Origin: Ehretia macrophylla
Lineage: Eukaryota; Streptophyta; Magnoliopsida; Boraginales; Ehretiaceae
Direction: 5' to 3'
Assembly: GCA_037974665.1 (NCBI GenBank)
Contig: CM075766.1
Location: 45,187,569-45,251,568 of the forward strand
DNA: 64,000 bases
Positions 24,175-36,012 of the stretch are shown one piece after another (position 1 is the stretch's first letter; the number at the start of each line of letters is the position of its first letter). The notes under the pieces are model-generated. The model searched no databases, had not been told where the DNA came from, and worked only from the letters and a program-made list of their open reading frames with translations. Position numbers and translations under genes: made by a program.

Positions 24175-24263
24175 AGGTTCAGCAGAGATGGTGGATCGGC
24201 GGAGCAGAGTGGTATATCTCTTTGCCTTATTTTGCTTACTACTTGTGTTTGACTTTTCAGTAG
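24171..24263 (+). other. upstream ORF 2, overlapping the receptor kinase start
   Basis: A 30-codon frame starting at 24171 overlaps the main ATG (24188) in another frame and stops at 24261-24263. Ribosomes using it would bypass the main start. Confidence 0.45.
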
Positions 24264-27200
24264 AGCAGCAGCTATTGACTTTGAGAGAAGAGAGATTAGC
24301 TTTGCTTCAATTGAGATCTTCATTAGGGTTAAGAGCTAAAGAATGGCCTATAAAGAAAGACCCCTGCACAGAATGGCAAGGCATAAGCTGCTTAAACGCC
24401 CGCGTAATTGGGATCAACATTTCCGGGTTTAGGCGGACGCGAATTGGCACATTAAACCCTAGATTTTCTGTTGATGCGCTTCAGAATTTGACGTTGTTGG
24501 AGAGATTTAACGCGTCTCGTTTTCCCCTCCCTGGAAATATTCCGGAATGGTTTGGTGTTAGACTCGGTTCATTGCAAGTGCTTGATCTTAGGTCATGTCA
24601 AATTACTGGCGTTGTTCCCACAAGTATTGGGAATTTGACTAGTTTGACTAGCCTTTACTTGTCGAATAATAATCTAACTGGCTTGATTCCAACAAGTTTA
24701 GGTCAATTATCGCGACTTTCAGTGCTTGATCTTGGCAAAAACTCGCTTACTGGTTCGATTCCTGTGGCTTTTTCGAGTCTAGTGAATCTTACTTCACTTG
24801 ATATGTCGTTGAATTTCTTGTCCGGGCCGATTCCTCCCGGCATTGGGACGTTGTCCGTGTTGAGATACTTGAATCTTTCGGGGAATAGTTTGTCTTCCTC
24901 GATACCTGCCCAACTGGGAGACCTTGGTAATCTGGTTGACCTTGATTTCAGCTCGAATGTGTTGACCAGCTCGTTGCCTGTGGATTTAAGAGGTTTGAGG
25001 AATTTGCGGAGGATGTTCATTGGGAAGAATTCATTGTCGGGGCCGTTGCCAGGTAATTTGTTTCCTGCTTTGACTCAGCTGCAGTTTTTGGTAATGGATG
25101 GTAATGATTTTACTGGTGATTTTCCTGAGAGATTGTGGTCGATGCCGGAATTGCAGTTTCTTGATGCCTCTGGGAATAATTTTACTGGTACATTGCCCAA
25201 TATTAGTTCGAATGTTAATGCCACTGCTGCAGTGTTTAATCTTTCTAGAAATATGCTTTTTGGAAGTCTTACACCTGTAATCAGGAGGTTTAGTTTTATT
25301 GATCTGTCCGGTAACTACTTTCAAGGAAAGGTTCCTGATTATGTGCGTAGTAACGCGTCTGTTACTAGTAATTGCCTCCAAATCGTGTCGAATCAGAGGA
25401 ATCTGACAGAATGTGCCTCATTTTATGCTGAAAGGGGCTTGACATTTGATAATTTTGGACTGCCAGATGCCACCCAGCCCCCTCCTCCAAAATCCAGTAA
25501 AAAGACCCGCAACATCATTTTGGCAGCAGTTTTGGGGGGTGTTGGGTTTATTGTGCTTGTGGTTGTTCTCATCATACTGCTTTGTCTATGCAAGCGCAAG
25601 AGGGATGCAACGAATCAAAGAGGAATGGGTGTGGGTCCTTCTCCAACAGGTGGAGGTCCTCCAGCTTCCGGAATGTCTCTGAACTTTTCAAGTCTAGGAG
25701 ATTCATTTACCTATCAGCAGATTCTCCAAGCAACGGGTGAATTCAGTGACACAAATCTCATCAAGCATGGGCATTCTGGTGATCTTTTCAGGGGAATCCT
25801 GGAAAGTGGGATCCCTGTAGTGATTAAAAAAGTTGATTTGCATTCAGTCAAGAAGGAAGCATACATGTTAGAATTGGACTTTTTCAGCAAGGTTTCTCAT
25901 CCCAGATTGGTCCCTCTCCTAGGTCATTGCTTGGAGAACGAGAATGAAAAATTTTTGGTTTACAGGTATATGCCGAATGGAGATTTGTCGAGTTCATTAT
26001 TTAGGAAAACCAATTCAGATGATGACAGTTTACAATCATTGGATTGGATAACGCGGCTGAAAATTGCAATTGGAGCAGCAGAGGGCCTCTCTTATCTACA
26101 TCACGAATGTACCCCACCCTTTGTTCACAGGTATTGCAGGACTCGCATGTTTTTCCTCCTCTTGCTTCTTTTTATTCCACTCGTGTGCTTAATCATTAGA
26201 TACGACTTTCTTACTACTTTATGTCTTATTGTATTTAGATGATTGTGCTATTTATCTTGCTACCTGCTTGTGTGAGAAAGCATTTAATTGTATTGCTTGT
26301 CTTAACTGAAAAGAATGTAGCAGAGTGATTCTGAGCACAAATGATGGTATAGATGTTAGTCCATATATTTTTTTTCTTTACCTTATTCATCTCATTATCT
26401 TTTAAGTTTGCTGCAGTCAATAAATCAAGTTATTTTGTGCTTAGTGAAGACTATTTGTAGTGCATTACCTTCTCTACTTTCTGAAGTTATTCATTGATTA
26501 AATTACATTTTGCACTTGAAATTGCTTAACATACGACTCGTAAATACTCACTGGAAAGGGGGAAAGGGAATTGGGTAATGTTTCTTATCAACTAATGTGT
26601 TATGTGGTCATGCAATGCCATACTTCTTGGAGTATAAATGTGCTTCCTGCATGACCAATATGTTTTTCACTTGCTTCCCCATCTCTTCCGTCCCCCCAAA
26701 TTGACATGTATTTCTTTTTGATTTTCGAAGAGACGTTCAAGCCAGCAGCATACTTCTTGATGACAAATTTGAAGTGAGATTAGGAAGCCTAAGTGAGGTC
26801 TGCGCTCAAGAAGGGGACACTCACCAGAACAGGATTACCAGGCTGCTGCGGTTGCCACAGTAAGTAATCCAATATGGTTTTGAAGTTCTCATGTCTATAT
26901 GGTTCATGTTATCATTGAGATCCCAAGATTCTTAATTCCACATAGATTCTTGTTCTACATTTTCTTGTTCTTCTTGAATTGAATTGTGTAACCATGGAAG
27001 ATATGTTTCTTTGCACACAGAAGGAAACCATAGTTTTAGATGATAATACTATTATTTATAATTATAACAAGTTGAGCTATGCAGTTTAGGTGAAGTCAAT
27101 ACTGCTTCATTATATTTGATAATTCAGATTGTGACGAAGCTGTTTTTTCCTTGTATGCAGGACTTCTGAACAAGGCAGTTTAGGTATGTACAATCTGTTT

Positions 27201-29062
27201 TTAACAATTGGGTATAATAATTATTTTCGCGTATGTGTATATATAGATACTCAGTGTTGGTTGGAAAATGCTGCTTTCATGTTGGAATGTCACATTCTAT
27301 GTCTATGTGGTCCATTGTAATACACATGGCCTTAAGAAGTTATTCTTTTGATGAGAATGTTTAATTGCCTAGCAAATTAATAAATACTCCCTCCTCTTCA
27401 AACTAAATGCTGTATTCTATCTGGACATGTTTTTGGTGAGAATTGAAAATATCGGATATGTAGAGACTACTTTTAGATCTTTGGAATTAGAAGTCCATAT
27501 CCACGTCTGGTGGTTTACTGGTTACATGTCAAGGTACATATTATTATTTAACATTTTGACTCATTATTAGGAGTTGTTGGGACCTTAGAATTGTGGGAGA
27601 AAATAAGAGAATTGAAGCTTAGAGTGGAGACACAAGTTAGATTTGGGTATATATAGATTTGAAAGCATAAAATACATAGCAATTACGTCTTTATCTGATA
27701 AAACAGCAATTAGACAAAATTATCTTTCAAGGAAACAATACATAATATGAGAGATTTGCAGAGTCTTAACAGCTCGAAATCAGACGATTTTTGAAAATAT
27801 TGCTAATACTCATCACCTTCACTCTCTCTGGAAGTGTTAAATTCTTTTGACTGTGCCCTGGCTTAGTTTTCAACCATAGCTACTTGGTATTTAGCTCACA
27901 TTTCTTGTGTTTTGGCTATAGCTCCATCAAGGATTATGCCTCCCATTGGTTTTAACTTTTAAGTAGTGGATCATATAATCTTTTATTTCTTGAAAATTCC
28001 AGTGTACGCCATACATATAACTCCTTAAAGCAGATCTCACAATATTGACCTATATAATTTAGCAGTTGATCTTACGTGTAGCTATTTCTAAGTTGTTTGT
28101 CCTGTCTGCTGCAATATGTTGACCACAGATGCACCTAGTGCCTGAAACCCCTTCCCTAAAAGAGAGAAGAAATAGAAAGGATGTAATAGTTGGAATATAT
28201 AATCTGAGGAGCACTGCTGATAAGATGAATGGATATTGGATAAGAATTTATAAGCCCAACATAGAAAATTGGCTTGATTTGATACGTGTAGTTCTGTAGA
28301 TCAGCCTGACCATATGTATGAAAATTAACTTTACATTTATCGAGTAGGCTATTTTATATTGTTTTCCCTGCATAAGCTGTTATGAAGTCTAAATTATGTT
28401 GTTCATTTTAAAAATGTCCAGGTACACCTAATGCGGCATGTGCCTATGATGTCTATTGCTTTGGAAAGGTTCTGCTTGAGCTAGTAACCGGCAAGCTGGG
28501 TATGAGTGCAGCCAGTGATGCTACTGTGAAGGACTGGTTGGAAGCTACTTTACCTTACATCAGTATATATGACAAAGAACTTGTGACAAACATTTTGGAC
28601 TCATCTTTAATCATAGATGAGGATCTACTAGAAGAAGTATGGGCGATGGCAATAGTTGCTCGGTCTTGCCTCAATCCCAAGCCTTCAAGGCGGCCTCTAA
28701 TGAGATATATACTAAAAGCTCTGGAAAATCCTTTAAAGGTTGTCAGGGAAGAACACACTAGTTCTGCGAGGCTTAGAACTACTTCTTCCAGAGGGTCATG
28801 GAATGCTGCTCTGTTTGGCAGCTGGCGGCATAGCTCTTCAGACGTAGCAGCTATACCAGCAGCCCCTGCTAACAAAGCAGAAGGAGGAAGTAGCTTTAAA
28901 CCTTCAGGAACCTCAGGTTCTCAAGGAAGCGGTCAAAATGGTGAAGGGGTTGGTAATTCATCCTCAACCAGACGACAGTCAAACGAGATATTTCCTGAAC
29001 CCCTGGATGAGCATGATTTAGAGCGACCAACTGAGGGCTCGAACAGAGGTGAAGGTTCTTAA
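24188..29062 (+). CDS. LRR receptor-like (pseudo)kinase, At2g16250 type
   Basis: Plasma-membrane receptor-like protein. Four coding exons: 24188-26130, 26731-26859, 27161-27183 and 28422-29062, giving 911 residues in phase. Residues 1-26 are a signal peptide, followed by an N-terminal cap with a WQGISC motif. About nine leucine-rich repeats span residues ~90-390, a Pro-rich linker and a membrane span are at ~442-465, and a kinase-like domain runs from ~510 to ~790. The tail is Ser/Gly-rich. The kinase keeps the VIKK lysine (~546) and HRD (647-649) but has Gln at the catalytic-loop lysine, Ser at the Asn position and L-G-S (665-667) where DFG should be. The glycine loop is also poor. It is therefore probably catalytically inactive. 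Similarity to At2g16250 is from memory. The first exon could also read through into intron 1 and stop at 26240. Confidence 0.88.
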
Positions 29063-31730
29063 TTCTTTGTTAATAAGCACAGCAGGCTCCGTATTTTCAG
29101 TGCCTTGCTTATTCGTATCCCGGCTCAATCGCCTTATTTTGGAATTCTGAGGGTACAAGCAAGTTTTTGTCATTATTTGGGGTGTTTGAAAGTTACACAG
29201 CCGTTGAAGATCACACAGGATATTGAATTTGAAAGAAGATTGTTTCTGGGTATTTGACTTTGAAAAAAACTCTGTGAGAGAGAGAACAGGCATTATTAGC
29301 TAGTAGGGGTTCTTTGTTCTTATTTGTTTGAGAGGCATTTTTCTGTAATTGGTCATTTTTACTTACTGGTCCTTTTGGGAAATGTAAATTATAATTGATT
29401 CCTCTCTCTTCCAAGTTGGGAGGAGAAAAAACAAACGACAAAGTATATTCTCTCTCATTTTTATTTTCATTTTCTGGATTGACTCAATTACTCAAATTGA
29501 AGCTAAACAGTGTTAAAAGTGTTGTTTTTTCTTTTGGGGTCATAACCTATATTAAATATAAATGAAAAGCATTATATAAATTCTTATCAAGGAGCAACCA
29601 TTCCATTAATTGGGAGGAATATTATTAATTTAACGCGCTTAACAAGTCAATCTGCAAACCCGTTTACTGTCAAAAATGTTCAATTACTCCAAGTTCTCTC
29701 TTTCCTATACTCTGTCCTCTTCGTATGTTCTTCTTTTTCTCTTTCTTGTATCGTCTTCAAATTTTGATAATAGTGATGGTGGTTGATTTGTATATTAGTA
29801 ATATTTTTTCATTAATATACTTAATATGCTTTCCATAAACCACACAGAACTATTTATTAATCATAACAAAAATACTCATCTTTGTGAGAAATTCTAAGAC
29901 CAATCCAATTAGCAAAAAGAAAAAAGTGACCAATCTATAGTATGTAACGCATTTACTTGGTAATAAGTAAATATGATAAATAAATAATTAATATTACACC
30001 AACTATTGTGCAAAAATAACATAGATATTATAACATCATGATAGTAATTTATTTATCATTTTATTGTTGTTTTTATTTATTTTATTATTATCATCATCAT
30101 ATTATTGTGCGAACAACCGAACTCTTAAGACCTTCTTCAACCTCAGGATGTGATGAGTTAACATTAAGGCATTGCCTGTTGGGGAAAGGAAGGAAAGTAG
30201 GGCCTTCCTTCTAAGACCGGAGAAGATCAAACTCTAGACGGGCTATTGAATAATAACACTTAACTAAATTTCACACACACACACACACACACTCCAAACA
30301 AGTGGTGCAACAATCTTGTAGCTTTAAGTTGTGCCATACTTTAAACTGGAATCAATTCAAAAACATTAGGAGAAAATCAATTGGGATCTTTCCAGAGAGT
30401 TAGCGTGACAGACTAGAAGAGCTTCATAACGAGTCTTCTGTTTGCATTGATCACTAAGTGAGAATGAAGGTGATATACACACAACGAGGAATTACTTTCA
30501 CAGTTATTCATGTCTCCGGAAGAGATCAGTTCAAATAACAGCAATGGAAAAAATACATCGTTCAGCGGCAGTGCAGGAAGTCTGCGACTTTGAACCGAAG
30601 TTTCTCAATGTCTGCGATGTTAGTGCCCGGATTTAGTAATAAGAATCCGAAAAATTATGTACGCGTTACATAGTTTAGTTCATATTTCTATGTAAGAGAC
30701 TACAGCATCCCTGTTTTTAAAATCTCAGAAAAGCCAGCAGCAGGAAGAAACCACGACTTCAGGACTTCAGAGTGTCCTGGATTGACAGCTACAACAGAAC
30801 TATTTGACTTCTGTGGCGCCTCCCTTTCGCCTTTCCAGTGTCTCTGATTTATTCCACCATTCTTCACAACTAAGTCACATAGTATGACCATTAGCAGTGA
30901 AATCAAAGTTTGTGATGGCACCTTCTGAGAAATAAACATTTATTTTCGATTCTCTCTTTTTTGGGTAAGTAACCATTGTCAAAAGGGATAAAACTTCTAC
31001 ACTAGCAAAATGTCTTATAAAAGCACACAAATCAAGCTCACGACATAAGAAGAAGGTAAGGTTTAGCCAATTTAAAGTTTCACGTACTCCTCCTTTATAA
31101 GTCTTACTGTTATATTAATCAAAGCAAGAAAACTGAATAAACAATAGAGAACCTCCTCTACAAGGAAGTACAACCCTCATGCATTATGTCTCTAGCAGTT
31201 GGACTAGTATGCTTTTGACCAGAATACTGCTGCAGAATAATACGAAACTGAAATCATACTCACAGGCGAGAGGAGTAAAGCCGAATAAAAAATAACCGCA
31301 AGTGGCAACAATGCAATCTTAATTATCCAATTCAAAGAATAGAAATATTTGTTAATTTTGTTAAACAAGCAATGTGTTTGAGTTCATCTTTTTTCATCAT
31401 TATAATTTGGAATCTCATCTTTGCATTCCATGAAAGCTTAAAAATGGAGAAGCCAATTCATGTTCCTTTCTCAGCTGCCCCCTCCCCCTCTTCTTCTTCC
31501 CCGCACGGAAATACTAGGAAAAGAAATGGATGATTGAAGTAGGTTTCTAAATTGGATGACAAGTTTGCCTTTACACTCTTATAATTTAACCATTTATGCC
31601 CACAAGTTGATAGCTCTGGTGTCTTAATATTGGGATCAGCGGCAAGTCAATGTTGGGTTTTAGAAAAAGGAAAAATGCATCTTGTAATATGACCAATTTT
31701 TAAGTTGTCTGAACTTACTAAAAGTAAACA
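29063..31730. other. intergenic region between the receptor kinase and AP3S
   Basis: The first ~400 bp are probably 3' UTR of the receptor kinase. The last ~1 kb may include 3' UTR of AP3S, which ends at 31731 on the other strand. An (AC)n microsatellite lies at about 30271-30292. An open stretch on the minus strand at 30700-30939 has no recognisable features. No other gene is supported. Confidence 0.55.
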
Positions 31731-34700
31731 TCATCGACTGTTCCAACCAGAAATTGATGGAACTAGCGTGACTGAACTCGCAGATTTTTCCATCCTGCAG
31801 TAAAATAAGTAGTTGACATCAGTTGAAAAGTTGATATAGCTCATTAACCGTAACTGCTTCAAAGAATGAGATAGAGAGAGATAAAGAATACTTTGAGATT
31901 TCTTCAACTGCCTTCACAACTTCTGAGGAACTTGTCTCAAGAACTTGACCTCCCAATATAATCTCGTCTAGAATAGTATGCACCTGATAGAACAAACAAG
32001 AGATGACTGAAAGGTTATATACATGTGCATATGTACCAAGCATGCTTTCATTACAAAAGTCACCCTAAATTCTCACATGTCAACTCAGTATATTCCATTC
32101 CCTGATGCAGACACTATTAATAAGCTACATCAATTTTCAGCAGTGGTCTCCTTTAATCCATTTTTCAATTGATGTCAACTATTTACAAAATAAGTAATCA
32201 ACATCAATTGGAAACTTGACATATCTCATCTTGTGAACTCTGCAGTGTTCAAGTATACTTGATCATTGGACTGTACCTTTTAATTCATTTTTCTCCATCT
32301 TGACTACCCAGTCTAGTAACCAGAACTAATGGTCTCTTACTTGTTAGTGGCATCTACAATGCAGTTAGAGTAAAGGGTATATGGTTGAGTCCATAAAATA
32401 TGGTGTAATTTAAGTTAATCAGGTCAAGGAATTACTTAAAAGAATCCTATTGCTACATGGTAAACTTTCTCATAGAATATTCCTGTAAAATTTATTCCAC
32501 AATTTTGGGAAGGAATAAGACTAACCTTGTTAAAGTTGAACACTATGTCAAGCTCACATACATTGCTGAAACACTTGTCCAATGTCTCCACGAAAACTGC
32601 ACAAAAGATCAAGTTAAACAATATTCAAAATCAGATATCCATGTTCAGTATAAAACATTAAGAAAATAATTATACATTAGTTGCCAGCTGAAACCTCCAT
32701 AAGTCACAATGGAAGAAGGTATGACCAATGTTCAGTGTAATAATACATTAGTTGCTAGCTGCAACCTCCATAAGTCACAACGGAAGAAGGTATGACCAAC
32801 CCCCCTCAAAAGCACACAGACATAAAACGCATATAGCACCACATGTCTAACTACACAGTATATTGTTGAATGCATAGTTATTAACTAGACAATTGCAATT
32901 GAACTTGAAACTCCCAAGAGTCAAAGTAGGATCAACAGCCAGTGAGGAGGAAGAGAAAAGGCGAAGACGAAGAGATATAAAGGAAGGTAAGGAGTGAAGG
33001 AGATAGAGACAACAACGGAACTCAAAACAACCTCACAAATATCTCAATTCAAAACAAGAGGTACATATACACAACACTCCAAAGAGATGATAATAAAATT
33101 AAATAATTGGCAAGTAAAATAAGGTAAACCAAACCAAATTGAGACTTTGTCCCACTAGGTGGGGTCGGCTATATGGATTAGACGACGCCATTCATTTTTG
33201 TTGAGAGCTAACTCTTCTGTAAGCTCCATACAGGCAAAGTCCCGTCTAAATGTCTCCATCCAAGTCAATTTAGGTCTTCTTCTACTCCTATTTCTATGTG
33301 CTATCTCTAAACCTTCACACCATCTCACCAGCGCCTCTACAGATCGTCTCCTAACATGTCCAAATCATCTCAATCAGTCCTCCCTCATCTTGTCCTCGAT
33401 TGGGGCCACTCCTACTCTTTCACGGATTGCCTCATTAATCTCTCCATCCTGTTGGATCATAGAACCTAAGTATCTAAATATCTCACAAGCATAACCATTC
33501 ATTCCCTTAGAGATCCATCAACGTCAAGATAGGACTTTATATGAAGGAGCAAGATGTAATGAAGAATTGAAACATTAATATATAGAGGACCGGAAGTATA
33601 GGCCACAGTGGTCCAAATAAAGGGCAGCAGAATGCAATCTATTGCGCAAATTTCATTTCCGACAATATGGAAAAAAGTGAGGAGACAAGAACTTGTTAAG
33701 TAACAGTGAATGTGGTACATTCTCCAGATCAACAATCAGATACAATCAATCTTGTTGCCAGCTTGCTGGACCATCAAAATATAAATCTTCACTACCACTG
33801 TGAAGCTTCTATACCCTACCATTGAAGCTTCATTCTCTAGCCCAGGGTTCATGATATATTATGCCTTTGCGACGCAATGAAAATTTTAACCGATCAAACT
33901 TCCAGATTCATCAAAATTTACCCACTTATTCTAATGGAAACCTTAGTTGGATAAAAGTCGCACATTTGTATATATTATGAACTCAGGTGCATCATTGAGT
34001 AGAGAATTTGCATTCAAATAACTTAAGCAGAAAACATATCTCGTTCCAGAAAAACTTCATGTTTTGCTTCCATATATTTCTCTTGCTCGTTAGTATGTAT
34101 TTTTTTACTTCCATGCAGATTTCTATGTCCACAATGCAGTATCAAGGACAATAACCTCGAAAAATTAACTACAAACTTTGGAATATAGCTGATTCTGTAG
34201 TTATACCTTGCATGAGGTCTAGCACCGCGAGTTCATTTTCCGAGCTGTCAAATATGAAGACAAAATATAAGGTCGCATAAGTCTTGTATACAAGCCGAAT
34301 ATCCTGCAAAACGAGAATTGAAGATAAGTCCGAGTCTCTGTAGCTAATCAAATTGGCTGGTATTAACAAGGAGTTTACGCCAAGCTACAACTACAGAAAT
34401 TAAAGACAGTTGAATTGATCAACGAAGTAATATTACATACTAAGATATTAACCTTCTCTTTAAGATCTACTGAAATTGAGTACGACAATCAAAATGTAGT
34501 CGTCAAATTTTATTTTTTTTCGACTTTGCATTTTGCAATTTATCTGCAGTTCTTTTGACTTGATCTTCTATGTAAGATTACATATACATATAGAAAAAAC
34601 AAATGCAAATAACGAGTAAAAGAGGAAATAACATACTGGCCCAAATATCGAATCAACTTTGACGAAGTTGCTCACATTCTCCGCTCTACTGCATAAAACT

Positions 34701-35208
34701 GCAGAGCCACAAATCTTTACACTTCAATTAAGTAGCGAAATACAATGCAAGACAGAAATCTTAATCTTTGATATCACATAAACCAAAAATTAAATAACTA
34801 AATGAGAAAATAATTTCTGAGCATACTATATTAGTCAACACAGTTTGCTATCAATTGAATAAATGATGATAATAATAATAATAATAAATTGATTATTATT
34901 TACTGAAACTCTATAAAAAATTAAAATTAAATAAAAGTTGAAGTAAAATCTGCTGGATGAATGGCAAAAACGTAAATTCGGAAACCTCCGTAAATGCTTC
35001 GGATCAGCTCGTGCTGCTTCTCCACGGGCTAACCTTACCATTCAAATTGCAAATGATCAACTTCATGAGCCAATTGCTTAACTTAAAATTTTAGAAGAAA
35101 ATTAAATTAATTTTTTTTAAAAAAATGTATTGTTGTGACCTGATAATCGTAGAATTTGATGAGGCGAGGCTTGCCTTGATGGTTCATCACTATCACTGCT
35201 CGAATCAT
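31731..35208 (-). CDS. AP3S: AP-3 adaptor complex subunit sigma
   Basis: Small subunit of the AP-3 heterotetramer (with delta, beta and mu), which sorts cargo from Golgi and endosomes to the vacuole. Seven exons read leftward: 35208-35140, 35028-34986, 34698-34637, 34303-34207, 32596-32526, 31983-31892 and 31794-31731. Together they give 165 residues, the family's usual length, with every junction in phase. The longin-like fold is covered end to end: [16 protein letters not shown] at the start, then [50 protein letters not shown] and [14 protein letters not shown]. The C terminus is ...SISGWNSR. Intron 4 (34206-32597) is 1.6 kb and contains an RTE LINE fragment and a tandem duplication. It is transcribed divergently from the mTERF gene at 37262. 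Confidence 0.95.
32672..32800. repeat. ~65-bp tandem duplication in AP3S intron 4
   Basis: Two near-identical copies (about 32672-32735 and 32738-32800) share ACATTAGTTGC, CCTCCATAAGTCACAA and GGAAGAAGGTATGACCAA. Confidence 0.75.
33129..33490 (-). mobile_element. RTE-clade LINE 3' fragment
   Basis: Read on the minus strand it encodes the C-terminal end of a plant RTE LINE polyprotein: [38 protein letters not shown] and [13 protein letters not shown] followed by TAG (33157-33155). A stop and a frame change lie in the middle, and everything upstream of the last ~115 codons is gone. It lies in AP3S intron 4 in the sense orientation of that gene. Confidence 0.85.
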
Positions 35209-35386
35209 CTTTAAATTAAAATTTTAATTCTTTTGTGTGTTAATGAAGTTGAAATTTTATTTATTTTTTTGCTTGTTCGGTTTGGTCAGCTTTGTGTCTG
35301 TCACTGTTACTGTATGTGGATGGCGATTGGGCGAGTGGTGACGCGTATCTCCGAGAAGCTAAAATAAAATTAGCCTGCTAAATGTT

Positions 35387-35438
35387 TGGGCTTCAAGCCC
35401 AAGCGTCCCATAAATTTCTTTTCCTTTCGGCTTGGGCC
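35387..35438. promoter_or_regulatory. site II (TGGGCY) motifs upstream of AP3S
   Basis: TGGGCT at 35387, AGCCCA at 35396 and TGGGCC at 35433, 180-230 bp before the AP3S ATG. TCP factors bind such motifs in promoters of housekeeping genes. Assignment to AP3S is by position only. Confidence 0.5.
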
Positions 35439-35699
35439 CGAAGTGAGCGTTAGATTGTACATAAGGAGGGGCTTTTTTCTTTTCTTTTTTTGTCAAAATA
35501 AACGGAGGTTCAGAACATCCCTTTTATCTTTAGTTTGCGTGGCCTCACACATATATTTGAGATCCATTTTAAAGATTTTTTCCTTTCATAATTATAGAGT
35601 TAGCAACTTTATCATAATTAAGATTTTTAATCAAATGGTTGAATAGCAACTTATTAAATGATATAGTTAAATAACAACTTATTAAATGATATTAAAAAA

Positions 35700-35976
35700 A
35701 AATCTAACTTTATATGTATAAAATTCTTGTATAATTTTTATTATACAATTTTGTAACGTAGTTCAACTTAAGTAAGGATTGCTAACAACTTTATCATAAT
35801 TAAAATTTTTAATTAAATAGTTGAATAACAACTTATTAATTAATATAGTTAAATGGTTGAATAACAACTTATTAAATGATATAGTTGTTAGTAATTCTTA
35901 CTTAAGTTGAACTACATTACAAAATTGTATAATAAAAATTATACAAGAATTTATTACATGTAAAGTTAGATTTTTT
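35700..35976. repeat. foldback MITE-like repeat
   Basis: Arms of about 90 bp (35700-35790 and 35887-35976) are inverted copies, both including CTAACTTTA, GTATAATTTTTATTATAC and TTCAACTTAAGTAAG. The spacer repeats the TTGAATAACAACTTATTAA motif, which also occurs just outside at 35624-35690, giving a direct duplication around the element. No coding capacity. Confidence 0.75.
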
Positions 35977-36012
35977 TTTTATAATATGGCGCGGAAAGTT
36001 AGATAAAAAATA

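Noticed and set aside
30700-30939. 79-codon minus-strand frame downstream of AP3S
   Set aside because: No recognisable features. AP3S is complete without it, so more likely UTR or intergenic.
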